Positions 29,038 through 39,004 are shown, counted from the stretch's first letter. The stretch is 64,000 bases of DNA from Acidimicrobiaceae bacterium (GCA_003167415.1 PMTF01000013.1:38692-102691), one strand, 5' to 3'. Numbers and translations are program-made. The notes: generated from the sequence alone by a model not told the origin.

Positions 29038-30147
29038 CTAGAAGAGATTCGCCAAGTCGTCGCGGCGAATCTTGCCATTGATGGTGCGCGGAATCGCCGC
29101 GACGAATCGGATTTCCTTGGGCTTGGCCCAGGGGCCGATTCGTTCTTCCGCGACCGAACGCACGGTGTCTTCGCTTACGGATCCGTCACTCACGATCAGC
29201 GCCACGACCCGTTGGCCCCATTCGCTGTCCTCGAGCCCGGTGACCGCGACGTCACGCACGCCGTCGATCGTGGCGAGCACGAACTCAAGCTCTTCGGGCC
29301 AGAGCTTCTCACCGCCGGTGTTGACCACGAATCCGAGGCGACCCTTCACCGAGACCCGCTGACCGTGGACTTCGCCGGCGTCACCCGTCGGAAACCAATC
29401 GTCGCGACCATCCGGTCCGGTCACGTGTGGCCTCGGACTGTCTCGGTACGAGCGAAAGAGGGTGGGGCTTCGAACGCAGATTTCCCCGTCCACGATCGCG
29501 ACATCAACGCCGGGTAGCGCCAAGCCGTCATAGACGACGCCCGATCCGGTCTCGGTCATGCCCCAGGTCGTGATCACGTTCACGGGAAGGGCTGTCGGCG
29601 GCCGCGCGCCGCCCAACAACACTGCGTGATAGCCGCTCAAGTCGTGACGAGCCAGTTGCGTTCGAACCACCGAGACGTGTGTGGCACCGTGGTTGGCCGC
29701 GGCTGCGAGGTCTTCGCCATCCCCCCAGTGCAATGTGGCGTCACTGAGTACCGCCCTCAAAATGACGGCGAGACCGCCAATGTGACAGGCCGGAAGACAG
29801 GGCGCCCAGACCGGTGGTGTCTCGCCGCGAAGCGTCGACTGCGTGATCTTGGCGCTCGCGCGAAGGGCCGACCAGGAAAGTTCGACGGCTTTAGGCTCGC
29901 CACTCGAACCCGAGGTCAACATCACCAGGCCAATCTCGTCATCGACCGGAGTGCCGTTCGCCAATTCGGTACGTCCGTCGACGTCGCGCACCGCGGTGGC
30001 GCCTAGTCGTTCGAGTTCTTCCAGACGTCGACGCGGCGACGTTCGCCGATCCAAAACGCAAAAGGCGAGCGAAGCGTCAACTGCTTCGCGAATCGCGCGT
30101 TCGAGGTCCGGACCGAGCTCGTAATCGAGCGCGAGCAGGGAAGTCAC
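29038..30147 (-). CDS. menE: o-Succinylbenzoate-CoA ligase-like AMP-forming enzyme MenE
   Basis: LTSGSSGEPKAVELS, TTWGMTETGSG, TGDAGEV, KPKEIRFVAAIPRTINGKIRR; men context. Confidence 0.85.
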   Translation of the reverse strand: MTSLLALDYELGPDLERAIREAVDASLAFCVLDRRTSPRRRLEELERLGATAVRDVDGRTELANGTPVDDEIGLVMLTSGSSGEPKAVELSWSALRASAKITQSTLRGETPPVWAPCLPACHIGGLAVILRAVLSDATLHWGDGEDLAAAANHGATHVSVVRTQLARHDLSGYHAVLLGGARPPTALPVNVITTWGMTETGSGVVYDGLALPGVDVAIVDGEICVRSPTLFRSYRDSPRPHVTGPDGRDDWFPTGDAGEVHGQRVSVKGRLGFVVNTGGEKLWPEELEFVLATIDGVRDVAVTGLEDSEWGQRVVALIVSDGSVSEDTVRSVAEERIGPWAKPKEIRFVAAIPRTINGKIRRDDLANLF

Positions 30148-30369
30148 GAAACCAGAATAGATGTCGAGGACCTAGGTTGTCCTTACAAGCGTTGGCGCCC
30201 CGTGGCCTCGATACGTCACGAACGAAGGATTGTCGCCGAAGCGGACACGGTGTGGGGTGTCCGAGAGCCTCATTGGGCGAACGACTTGTGGCCCACGAGA
30301 CTCGACCGTGAAAACGCGGCGCCCGACGTGTTGATGACCCCCGTTTAATTGGAAAGTAGTTTGGACGCC

Positions 30370-31263
30370 ATGGCCGAAACCGTTATCCAAGGTTCACCGA
30401 TCGACCCCGTGGAGGAGTTCCGTTCCTGGCCGCCGCCCGAGTGGCGGCGCTCCGGAGAGTTCGACGACATCATCTACGAATCCTCCGAAGGGATGGCCCG
30501 CGTTACCATCAACCGCCCCCAGGTCCGCAACGCCTTTCGTCCCCAGACGCTCTTCGAGCTGTCGCGCGCCTTCGAAATGGCTCGCGACGACGTCACCGTC
30601 GGCGCCATCATCCTGACCGGGTCCGGTCCCGACGCGTTCTGCTCCGGGGGCGATCAGAGTATTCGTGGTGACGACGGCTACATGGGGGACGATGACGTTG
30701 CTCGTCAAGGTGTCGGTCGCCTCAACGTCCTCGACCTGCAGATTCAGATCCGTCGACTGCCGAAGCCGGTGATCGCTCAGATTGCCGGTTACGCCATCGG
30801 CGGAGGGCATATCTTGCACTTGGTCTGCGACCTCTCGATCGCGGCCGAGAACGCGCGTTTCGGCCAGACCGGACCGAAGGTGGGTTCCTTCGACGGGGGG
30901 TACGGGTCATCGCTGTTGGCGCGCACCGTCGGCGTGAAGCGCGCTAAGGAAATTTGGTTCCTCTGTCGTCAGTACGACGCCAAACAGGCGCTCGAGTGGG
31001 GACTCGTCAATACTGTCGTGGCGCTCGATCAACTCGAGGGCGAGACCGTCGCGTGGTGCCGCCAGATCCTGACGCTGTCGCCGATCGCGCTGCGGATGCT
31101 CAAGGCCGGGTTCAACGCGGCCGAGGACGGCATGGCCGGCATCCAGCAGTTGGCCGGGGACGCCACCATGCTGTTCTACATGTCCGAAGAGGGTCAAGAG
31201 GGTCGCAACGCTTTCGTCGAACACCGCAAGCCGGACTTTTCGAAGTTTCCTAAGCGTCCATGA
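30370..31263 (+). CDS. menB: 1,4-dihydroxy-2-naphthoyl-CoA synthase MenB
   Basis: [41 protein letters not shown] motifs specific for MenB. Confidence 0.95.
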   Translation: MAETVIQGSPIDPVEEFRSWPPPEWRRSGEFDDIIYESSEGMARVTINRPQVRNAFRPQTLFELSRAFEMARDDVTVGAIILTGSGPDAFCSGGDQSIRGDDGYMGDDDVARQGVGRLNVLDLQIQIRRLPKPVIAQIAGYAIGGGHILHLVCDLSIAAENARFGQTGPKVGSFDGGYGSSLLARTVGVKRAKEIWFLCRQYDAKQALEWGLVNTVVALDQLEGETVAWCRQILTLSPIALRMLKAGFNAAEDGMAGIQQLAGDATMLFYMSEEGQEGRNAFVEHRKPDFSKFPKRP

Positions 31264-32135
31264 CCGAGGCTCCCGGGCCCCTCCGGCGATGGGTGCTCGC
31301 GGCCCGTGGGCGCACGTTGCCCGCCGCCATGGTGCCGGTCATCGTGGGCGTGTCGCTCATTCGACCGCGCACGATCAACTGGGGCAACTCGGCCCTGTGC
31401 CTCGTCGTGGCGCTCGCCCTGCAAGTCGGCACGAATTACGCCAACGACTACTCCGACGGCATCCGCGGCACCGACGAAGTGCGGGTCGGTCCCTTTCGAC
31501 TGACCGCGTCGAAACTGGTGCCGGCGCGCACGGTTCGAAACGCCGCCTTCGCGTCGTTCTTCCTCGCCGGCGTCGCGGGACTACTGCTCGCGTCTCGGAC
31601 CTCATGGTGGCTGGTGGGGATCGGCGCCACGGCGATCGCGGCCGGGTGGTTCTACACGGGGGGACCGCGACCGTACGGCTACTACGGGTTCGGGGAGCTC
31701 TTCGTCTTCATCTATTTCGGCCTGGTCGCCACCGTCGGCACCGCCTACGTGCAACACCTGAGCATTCCCGATCGATCGTGGTGGCTCGGCGTGGCGACGG
31801 GCTTCATGGCCTGCGCGCTGCTCGAGGCGAACAACCTACGTGACGTGGAAGGCGACCGGTCGTCGGGCAAGAGGACCTTGGCCGCGCGACTGACGCGAGG
31901 ACGAGCGCCGTGGCTCTTCACGGTGTGCGTCGGCGGCGTGCTGGTCGGCATGGCCGGCGCCGGTCACAGTGTGATCGGTATCGTCGCCGTCCTTCTCTAC
32001 GTCCCGGCCGTGCGTTTGGCGTTCTCGAAGAAGAACGGTCGTGAGCTTCTGCCGATGTTGCGGTATTCGGCGCGCGCGCAACTCCAACTCGGCGCGTTGC
32101 TCGCCGTGGTGCTCGTGTTCAGAGTTGGCGTGTGA
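31260..32135 (+). CDS. menA: 1,4-dihydroxy-2-naphthoate octaprenyltransferase MenA
   Basis: [32 protein letters not shown] prenyltransferase motifs. Confidence 0.93.
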   Translation: MTEAPGPLRRWVLAARGRTLPAAMVPVIVGVSLIRPRTINWGNSALCLVVALALQVGTNYANDYSDGIRGTDEVRVGPFRLTASKLVPARTVRNAAFASFFLAGVAGLLLASRTSWWLVGIGATAIAAGWFYTGGPRPYGYYGFGELFVFIYFGLVATVGTAYVQHLSIPDRSWWLGVATGFMACALLEANNLRDVEGDRSSGKRTLAARLTRGRAPWLFTVCVGGVLVGMAGAGHSVIGIVAVLLYVPAVRLAFSKKNGRELLPMLRYSARAQLQLGALLAVVLVFRVGV

Positions 32136-32871
32136 AGCGCTGAACGAGTTCGGCGCTTCGCTCCGGTTGCTCCAGATGCGCGGCGTGATGCGCGTCGGCG
32201 ACGATCTCCGCGCGCCCGTCGACCACGTTCTCGGCAATAGCCGTTGCTTCGAGACGGAACTTTTGATCGAGGGCGCCGGCCAACGCCAGCGTGGGCATTG
32301 AGAGTGACGCCAACTCCGTGGCGAGCCAGCGCTGCGTGCCGGTCCCGGCCAGTCGAAGCGAGCCGGCGAGGCCTGCGGCGTGAGAACTTCGTGCGGCGCG
32401 CTCCAGCGGGTCATTGGGCAGCGACGCAAACATCGCGCGGGCGAGCCATTCGTCGAGGAAGGCGTCGGCGCCGATCGATTCGATGCGTTGGGCGAGCGCG
32501 TCGTCACTTCGACGTCGTTCGTCACGCTCGAGCGGGTCCATGATGCCTCGCGTCGCGCCCAGCAGCACCAAACGATTGACGCGCGCGGGGTAGTGAAGTG
32601 CGAAGTGCAGGGCGACACGTGCCCCGAAGGAGTAGCCGCCCAGCGCGAAGGGTTCGCCGGGAAGTACCTCGGCGAGCAAATCGGCCGTCTCGTCCAGCGA
32701 CGCCAGAATTGTCGCGTTCTCGCCGTGTCCGGGCAGGTCGAGAGTCAGAAGCTCGTTCGTTCCTGTCAGAATGGATCGAAACCGATGTGCCGAGTCCTTG
32801 GTCTGCGTGAATCCGTGGAACCACACGAGGAGTGGGCCCGAGCCGCGACGTTGGACACCGAGGAGTGACAT
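32119..32871 (-). CDS. menH: Alpha/beta hydrolase, MenH-like (SHCHC synthase)
   Basis: VWFHGFTQTKDSAHRF, GYSFGARVALHFALHYP; between menA and menD. Confidence 0.8.
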   Translation of the reverse strand: MSLLGVQRRGSGPLLVWFHGFTQTKDSAHRFRSILTGTNELLTLDLPGHGENATILASLDETADLLAEVLPGEPFALGGYSFGARVALHFALHYPARVNRLVLLGATRGIMDPLERDERRRSDDALAQRIESIGADAFLDEWLARAMFASLPNDPLERAARSSHAAGLAGSLRLAGTGTQRWLATELASLSMPTLALAGALDQKFRLEATAIAENVVDGRAEIVADAHHAAHLEQPERSAELVQRFTRQL

Positions 32872-34535
32872 TGCCACAGAGCGTACCGAGCCCGAGTCAG
32901 GTGCAGGCCACGTACGCGGCGACCTTGTTTGACGAATGGATCCGGTTGGGACTTCGCGACGTCGTGCTCTGTCCCGGCTCACGATCAACGCCGCTCGCCC
33001 TTGCGTGCGCGTCACGTGGTGAACTGCGCGTACACGTTCGCATTGACGAGCGAAGCGCCGGGTTCTTCGCCCTTGGTCGCGCACTCGCCACCCGCGAGCC
33101 GGTGGCGATTGTGGTGACCAGTGGAACGGCGGCAGCAGAACTCCACGCGTGCGTTGCCGAGGCCTCGCAAGCGTTCGTGCCGCTGCTCGTGCTCACCGCC
33201 GATCGTCCGCCCGAACTCCACGGCGTCGGTGCGCCCCAGACGATCGACCAGCACCGACTCTTCGGCGACATGGTGCGTCTCTTCGAAGATCCCGGTACCG
33301 CGCAACTCGAGGACGCGGCCTCGTGGCGCGAGCTGGCCGCACGGCTGTGGAGCGCGGCGACCCAACGTGACGAGGAGAGTTCGAGTCCCGGTCCGGTCCA
33401 CTTGAACGCCGCGTTCATTGAACCGCTGGTCGCTGACGCGCTGGCGCTTCCCAAACCCTCGACGCCGACGTCGACCTCGCGCCGGCGACCCGTTAACCGT
33501 GCCGGACTCGAAGACCTTCGCGTGTTGGGCGTCGCCGGTCACGGCGTCTCGAGCCAGACGGTCGAGGACTGCCTGTCACTGAACTGGGCCGTCGTCGGCG
33601 ACGCGACGGCGCTGGGCACCATTGCGTACTTCGACGCACTGTTGCGAGACGCGCGATTCGCTGAGGATGTCATCCCCGACGTGGTGGTCCGTTTCGGCGG
33701 ACTGCCCGCCTCTCGAACGCTGCAAGAGCGCCTTCGCGCGTGGCAGGTGCGAACCATCGGATTCGACGGAGCCGGCTTCGTGTCCGATCCCGATCGAATC
33801 GTTACCGAGAGCCTGCGCGGCGTGCCCGATCCGCAGCACGAGCCGAAGGCCGACGGCGAGTATGTGCGGCTCTGGAACGAGGCGTCGACGCACGTCAGTG
33901 ATTGGTTGACGAAACTCGACCGCGAAGACGACGCCCTGCAGGAGCTGTCGGTCGCTCGTTGCGTGGTCGAGGTGAGTTCACGACGTGACATTCCTCTCGT
34001 CATCGGATCGTCCATGCCGATACGCGACGTGGAATGGTGGACACCGGCGCGCACGTCACCTACCTACGCCAATCGCGGGGTGAACGGCATCGACGGCGTC
34101 GTGTCCACCGCGCTCGGAGTGGCGGCCGGATCACGGTCCATCGGATTCGTGGGCGACATCACGATGCTGCACGACGTGTCAGCGCTGGTGGACGGATTGG
34201 GCGAGGCGGGCGGGACGTGCGCGTTGGTCGTAGCGGACAATCACGGGGGAGGAATATTCTCCTTCCTCGCCCAGCGCGCGGCCGTCGACGACGCCCGTTT
34301 CGAACAGCTCTTCGCCACCCCTCGGGCGCACGACCTCGTCGCGATCGCCCGAGCCTTCGGTCATGAAGGTCTGCGCGTGACGACCCGTTCGCAACTGCGA
34401 AGTGCCCTCGAGGCGGCCCTGGACCGGCGTGGACTGACGGTGATCGTGGCCGACGTGCCGTCGCGCGACCAGAACGTACGACTGCACGACGAGTGGAACG
34501 AGAGAGTGAAGAGCATCCTCGAAGGCCTTCGATGA
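32871..34535 (+). CDS. menD: SEPHCHC synthase MenD
   Basis: CPGSRSTPLALA, DERSAGFFALG, TADRPPELHGVGAPQTIDQ motifs; TTG start with SD GAGGAG. Confidence 0.92.
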   Translation: MPQSVPSPSQVQATYAATLFDEWIRLGLRDVVLCPGSRSTPLALACASRGELRVHVRIDERSAGFFALGRALATREPVAIVVTSGTAAAELHACVAEASQAFVPLLVLTADRPPELHGVGAPQTIDQHRLFGDMVRLFEDPGTAQLEDAASWRELAARLWSAATQRDEESSSPGPVHLNAAFIEPLVADALALPKPSTPTSTSRRRPVNRAGLEDLRVLGVAGHGVSSQTVEDCLSLNWAVVGDATALGTIAYFDALLRDARFAEDVIPDVVVRFGGLPASRTLQERLRAWQVRTIGFDGAGFVSDPDRIVTESLRGVPDPQHEPKADGEYVRLWNEASTHVSDWLTKLDREDDALQELSVARCVVEVSSRRDIPLVIGSSMPIRDVEWWTPARTSPTYANRGVNGIDGVVSTALGVAAGSRSIGFVGDITMLHDVSALVDGLGEAGGTCALVVADNHGGGIFSFLAQRAAVDDARFEQLFATPRAHDLVAIARAFGHEGLRVTTRSQLRSALEAALDRRGLTVIVADVPSRDQNVRLHDEWNERVKSILEGLR

Positions 34536-35275
34536 TCGCCACGCTTCCGAGTTCGTTGTTGGCCGCGTTGCCGATCGCCGTCGCCGCCGGATTCGTCTCG
34601 TTCATCTCGCCGTGCGTGTTGCCGCTCCTGCCGGGTTACCTGGCGTTCTTAAGCGGCGCCGCCGGTTCGCTCGAAGGTCGTTCCGGTCGTGGGCGAGCGG
34701 TGCTCGGCTCGATCTCGTTCATCATCGGCTTCTCCATCGTGTTCGTCAGCGTGGGCGCTCTGTTCGGGGGCTTCGGGCACTTGCTGAGGGATCACGAACG
34801 AACGTTGTCGATCGTGTTCGGTTCGGTGACCATTTTGTTGGGGCTCTTCTTCGCGGGTTGGTGGCCCTCGCGGTGGCTGAATCGCGAGCGACGAATCCAT
34901 CACCTGCCGCGGGTCTCGATCCTCGGCGCGGGCGCGCTCGGATTCCTGTTCGCACTCGGGTGGACCCCGTGCCTCGGTCCCACGCTCGGCGCGATCGTGG
35001 CACTCGCGGCCATGAACTCGGACGCGACCGCGTTACGCGGGTCGATCCTCGCGTTCTTCTACTGCCTCGGACTCGGCATCCCCTTCGTCGTGGCGGCCCT
35101 GGCGACCGAGTGGGTCACGACGGCCTCGTCGTGGTTGCGTCGCCACCAACGCGCCATTGGTCGCATCGGCGGACTCTTGCTCGTGGTCATCGGGATTCTC
35201 GAAGTGACCGGCGCGTGGCATTCGTTCGTGATCTGGTTGCAGGTGCACTTTCCGTCGGGGCGCACAACCTTGTAG
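34532..35275 (+). CDS. ccdA: Cytochrome c biogenesis protein CcdA (DsbD TM family)
   Basis: FVSFISPCVLPLLPGYLAF and FALGWTPCLGPTLGAI paired Cys TM motifs. Confidence 0.92.
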   Translation: MIATLPSSLLAALPIAVAAGFVSFISPCVLPLLPGYLAFLSGAAGSLEGRSGRGRAVLGSISFIIGFSIVFVSVGALFGGFGHLLRDHERTLSIVFGSVTILLGLFFAGWWPSRWLNRERRIHHLPRVSILGAGALGFLFALGWTPCLGPTLGAIVALAAMNSDATALRGSILAFFYCLGLGIPFVVAALATEWVTTASSWLRRHQRAIGRIGGLLLVVIGILEVTGAWHSFVIWLQVHFPSGRTTL

Positions 35276-35289
35276 GTATCGACGCCTCG

Positions 35290-35295
35290 TAGACT
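35290..35295 (+). promoter_or_regulatory. Candidate -10 (TAGACT) six nt before tyrS ATG (leaderless)
   Basis: TAGACT-AGGTCG-ATG. Confidence 0.45.
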
Positions 35296-35301
35296 AGGTC
35301 G

Positions 35302-36585
35302 ATGAAACTACGTGACGACTGGGAGTTTCGTGGTCTGATTCATCAAACCACGGACGACGCGATACTTGATCGCCTTACCGACGGCGGCGTCACGGCCTAT
35401 ATCGGTTTCGACCCCACGGCCCCCTCGCTGCATTTGGGCCACCTCATGCAGCTCTGTACCCTTCGCCGATTGCAACTCGCCGGAAACCGGCCGATCTCCC
35501 TGGCCGGCGGTGGCACCGGTCTCATTGGCGATCCCAGTTTCAAGGCGGTCGAACGACCGCTCCTCACGCTCGAAGAGATTGAGGCCAATCTGGAGGGGAT
35601 CCGAGAGCAGCTCGCTCGCTTCCTCGATTTCACCGAGAGCGCGGGCCCCACCAAGGCGCTGCTGTTGAACAACGCCGACTGGCTGACGACGGTGTCGCTG
35701 ACCGACTTCTTGCGCGACGTGGGAAAGCACTTCACCGTCAACCAAATGATCGCCAAGGACATCGTGAAGAGTCGGCTCGATCGAGACGACGTGGGCCTCT
35801 CGTTCACCGAGTTCTCGTACATGCTGTTGCAGGCCTACGACTTCTTGCGCCTGAACCTCGATCACGACTGCACGTTGCAGTTGGGCGGATCGGACCAGTG
35901 GGGCAACATCACGGTCGGCACCGAGCTGGTGCGCAAGGCCACCGGTCACCGCGCCGACGGCGTGACGACGCCGTTACTATTGCGCGCCGACGGTCAGAAG
36001 TTTGGCAAGTCCGAGGGCGGTAACGAGAACGTGTGGCTGGACGCCACGATGACCTCGCCCTTCGCGTTGCACCAGTTCCTCTTGAACGCCGACGACGTCG
36101 CGACCCCGGCGATGCTGCGCTACTTCACCTTTCTCGATCACGAGACGATCCTCGAATTGGACGAGGCCACGCGCCTCGCGCCCCAAGAACGTCGAGCCCA
36201 ACGAGCCGCGGCGAACGCCATTGTCACCATGGTCCACGGGGAGGACGCCACGAGACGGGCCGAGCGCGCCGGCGAAGCGCTCTTCGCCGAGACGATCGCC
36301 GATCTCGATGAAGCGACGCTCTTGCAAGTAGTCGCCGACGCACCGTCGTCGAAGGTGGCGCGCAGCGAGCTGGAAGGCGGCATCGACGCCGCCGAACTGG
36401 TGATGCGCGCTGAACTGGCGACGTCGTTGGGCGAGGCGCGGCGCTACGTGGAACAAGGGGGCGTCTACGTGAACAACGTTCGGGTGGAGACCGGCGCGCG
36501 CGTCAACGCCACCCAGTTGTTGCACGGTCGCTACGTGATCCTTCGTCGCGGTCGGCGTCAAATGCACCTGGTGGTCGTTGCGTGA
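35302..36585 (+). CDS. tyrS: Tyrosyl-tRNA synthetase
   Basis: GFDPTAPSLHLGHL class I HIGH region, KFGKSEGG KMSKS-type motif, C-terminal S4 domain. Confidence 0.95.
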   Translation: MKLRDDWEFRGLIHQTTDDAILDRLTDGGVTAYIGFDPTAPSLHLGHLMQLCTLRRLQLAGNRPISLAGGGTGLIGDPSFKAVERPLLTLEEIEANLEGIREQLARFLDFTESAGPTKALLLNNADWLTTVSLTDFLRDVGKHFTVNQMIAKDIVKSRLDRDDVGLSFTEFSYMLLQAYDFLRLNLDHDCTLQLGGSDQWGNITVGTELVRKATGHRADGVTTPLLLRADGQKFGKSEGGNENVWLDATMTSPFALHQFLLNADDVATPAMLRYFTFLDHETILELDEATRLAPQERRAQRAAANAIVTMVHGEDATRRAERAGEALFAETIADLDEATLLQVVADAPSSKVARSELEGGIDAAELVMRAELATSLGEARRYVEQGGVYVNNVRVETGARVNATQLLHGRYVILRRGRRQMHLVVVA

Positions 36586-37010
36586 TTCGTCGCGTCGCGG
36601 CGCTGCTCGCGGCGGGGATCCTGCTCGCGGCGTGCGGTTCGATTAGTCCGAGCCGAGCGATGTCGGGATGGGTGAAACAGAGTGGCTTCACGAGCAACGT
36701 CCAGTCGCTCTACCAAGACGTCAAGACCTCCGCCAAGGACCTTCGGAATCTTTCATTGATGAGCAACGACCTTCACACGTTCTGCAACGTGCTCTTCGTC
36801 GACGACGGCTCGATGCAGTCGTCGCTGCCCACGCCCGATCGGCAAGCGACGGCCCTGCTCGATAAGGCCTACCGGGACTTCGCGACGGCGGCGGTGGAGT
36901 GCTACAGCGCCATCGCCGTGGCCGGCGATCGAGCGAAGTCCCTCGCGGCCCTGAGCAGTGGTGCCGCGCTGTTGTCCGAGGCGCGGGCGCGCGTGGCGAC
37001 CGCTAGTTAA
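36582..37010 (+). CDS. Hypothetical lipoprotein
   Basis: N-terminal LLAAGILLAACGS lipobox; 4-nt overlap with tyrS. Confidence 0.75.
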   Translation: MIRRVAALLAAGILLAACGSISPSRAMSGWVKQSGFTSNVQSLYQDVKTSAKDLRNLSLMSNDLHTFCNVLFVDDGSMQSSLPTPDRQATALLDKAYRDFATAAVECYSAIAVAGDRAKSLAALSSGAALLSEARARVATAS

Positions 37011-37017
37011 GAAGCGG

Positions 37018-37242
37018 CTAAGAACTCGGCGGTCGAAGGTCGATCTCGAGGCGCAAGATCCCGTCCTCGAGAGTGGCCGTCGCGTCACCCAGCATGGCGA
37101 AGTCCTGGAAGTCCAGGTTGGCGGCGTCAATGACGCGTTGCCGCTCGGGACCTTCCACCGGTGGGAATCCGCGCCGTTTAACGGCCTCGGCCCGTTCACG
37201 GAATCGAAGCACCATCTCGTTGGGATCAAAGGCAGGGCTCAC
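37018..37242 (-). CDS. Small hypothetical protein (74 aa)
   Basis: ORF occupying the gap; plausible composition. Confidence 0.5.
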   Translation of the reverse strand: MSPAFDPNEMVLRFRERAEAVKRRGFPPVEGPERQRVIDAANLDFQDFAMLGDATATLEDGILRLEIDLRPPSS

Positions 37243-37350
37243 GTTGCGATGATAGGGGCTTCACGCGAGTATCCAGTTGGTAACATAGATATTCAACTCA
37301 GTACTCCTGGGTTGTGGTCGCCGCCAGTTATGGCCCGCGGCCGGTGAGGA

Positions 37351-37569
37351 GTGGACGTGAAAAAAGGCCGCCATCGTCGGTTTGTTGAAGCTCGCGAACT
37401 CAAACGCTCGACCGGACCCCGCGCAACAACTTGTGTGGAATGTGGCGCCGCGCCCGAAGACGTCCACGCGGAGTGGTGTCTCGCCGAAGAGGACCGCTAC
37501 GACGAGATTCTCGGCTCGTTGCCCCGAACCACGTTCAACGAAGAGGACCCCCTCGCCGCTGAGGGCTAG
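37351..37569 (+). CDS. Small hypothetical protein with CVECG motif (72 aa)
   Basis: SD GAGGAG before start; CxxC; stop overlaps convergent gene in CTAG. Confidence 0.55.
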   Translation: MDVKKGRHRRFVEARELKRSTGPRATTCVECGAAPEDVHAEWCLAEEDRYDEILGSLPRTTFNEEDPLAAEG

Positions 37570-38306
37570 GCCCTTTTTCGCATAACGGGGTGGGGAAGAC
37601 GCGTGCCCTTGGGCTGCGCCGAACGCTTGTTCATGTACGCCAGCAACTGGTCGTAAACCACCTGGCCGACCATCGCCACGAGCTCTTCGGACATGGAGTC
37701 GACGACGCGGTTCTTGCCGATGAACGCCGCGGGGTCCTCCGTGCACCACCAATGGAAGTCGGCGCCGCCGTCGCCCCAGTGACTACGGTTCCACTGCGAA
37801 ATACGAGTGATGACGTGTCCGCTCTCTTCGACTTCGTCGTCGCGTCGTAGCGGGAGTTGCCAGCAGACGTCGGGCTTCAGCGGGATGTAACTCTCTTCAT
37901 TATCGATCGCCATGACGTGCAGCGCGCAGCCCGGGCCTCGATGAAAGTCCGGGCGGTTGAGAAAGATGCAGGCGTCTTGCACCAGACGGGTGACGATCTC
38001 CCCGTTCTTCTTCACTCGAGTCGTTCCCTGGCGGCCCTTGGACTTGAACTGCCACTGGTCGGCGGTCAGGCGCTTGGCCGCCTTCTCGACGCGGCGCTGG
38101 TCCTTCTCGTCCGTGAAGTGGGCCCCGTAACTGCAACAGCCCTGGACGAGCTCGGGGGTGGCTTCGGTGAGCACGCCCTGGCACCCGGCGCCGAAGATGC
38201 ACTTCCAGTGGCTCTCCAGGAAAGTCACGTCGAACATCCACGTGCGCTGACGCTTGGTGTCTTCGAAGCTGATCCACTCGTGGGCGTCAGAGGGTATTGA
38301 ACTCAC
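37566..38306 (-). CDS. Cys-rich protein resembling YkgJ/DUF3109-type metal-chelating proteins
   Basis: C-x5-C ... GCCSYGAHFTDEKD ... CIFLNRPDFHRGPGCALHVMA ... KPDVCWQLPLR. Confidence 0.7.
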   Translation of the reverse strand: MSSIPSDAHEWISFEDTKRQRTWMFDVTFLESHWKCIFGAGCQGVLTEATPELVQGCCSYGAHFTDEKDQRRVEKAAKRLTADQWQFKSKGRQGTTRVKKNGEIVTRLVQDACIFLNRPDFHRGPGCALHVMAIDNEESYIPLKPDVCWQLPLRRDDEVEESGHVITRISQWNRSHWGDGGADFHWWCTEDPAAFIGKNRVVDSMSEELVAMVGQVVYDQLLAYMNKRSAQPKGTRLPHPVMRKRA

Positions 38307-38312
38307 GGCAAG

Positions 38313-38318
38313 AACTTA
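38313..38318 (-). promoter_or_regulatory. Candidate -10 (TAAGTT) six nt before the minus-strand Cys-rich gene start
   Basis: Minus strand TAAGTT-CTTGCC-GTG. Confidence 0.4.
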
Positions 38319-38356
38319 CTCGCGTAAAGAGCAGTACTTACCCATACACTTGAGAC

Positions 38357-39004
38357 ATGACAAGTGTCGAAACTTTTGAAGTCCTCACGTTGACCGATGA
38401 GGCTCGTAACGTCGTCACCGACGCCCTCAACGCCGAAGATCACGCGGAGACGTTGGCGCTCTACGTCGAGGTCACCGGCACGCGTGGCGCCGGGTACTCC
38501 TACGACCTGTACTTCTCGGACCGCGCCGACGCGCCCGAGGGCGCCGCGATCGGCAGTGACGGTGGCGTGACGATTGTGGTGCCGCCCAAGAGCGTGGAAC
38601 GGCTGCGCGGCAGTCGGCTGGAGTTCGCCAACGAAGGCGGCGGTTTGGTTCTGGTGAACCCGAACGTGCCCACGCCCGAAGAGATCAACCCCGGCGTACC
38701 AGCGGACATCCTGGCGCTGGGCATCACTGGACCGCTGGCCCTGTTGGCGATTGACGTCCTCGAGTCCAGTGTCAATCCCGCGATCGCCTCCCACGGGGGA
38801 CGCGCCGATCTGATCGCTCTCGACGAGGAGAAGAAGGTCGCGTACCTCAAACTCTCCGGTGGTTGCCAGGGATGCGCGATGAGTCGATTGACGCTCTCCC
38901 AGGGCATCGAGACCCAACTCATCGAAGCTATTCCGGAACTGACCGGCGTCATCGACGTCACCGACCACGCCTCGGGAGAGAATCCGTTCTACGCCAAAGA
39001 GTAA
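38357..39004 (+). CDS. NfuA/NifU-like Fe-S carrier protein
   Basis: A-type-like N-terminus plus NifU C-terminal domain with LSGGCQGCAMS; TACACT-N6-ATG upstream. Confidence 0.88.
   Translation: MTSVETFEVLTLTDEARNVVTDALNAEDHAETLALYVEVTGTRGAGYSYDLYFSDRADAPEGAAIGSDGGVTIVVPPKSVERLRGSRLEFANEGGGLVLVNPNVPTPEEINPGVPADILALGITGPLALLAIDVLESSVNPAIASHGGRADLIALDEEKKVAYLKLSGGCQGCAMSRLTLSQGIETQLIEAIPELTGVIDVTDHASGENPFYAKE

Noticed and set aside
30172-30390. 72-aa minus ORF between menE and menB
   Set aside because: Overlaps the menB start region and has no SD or -10 support; too weak to call.
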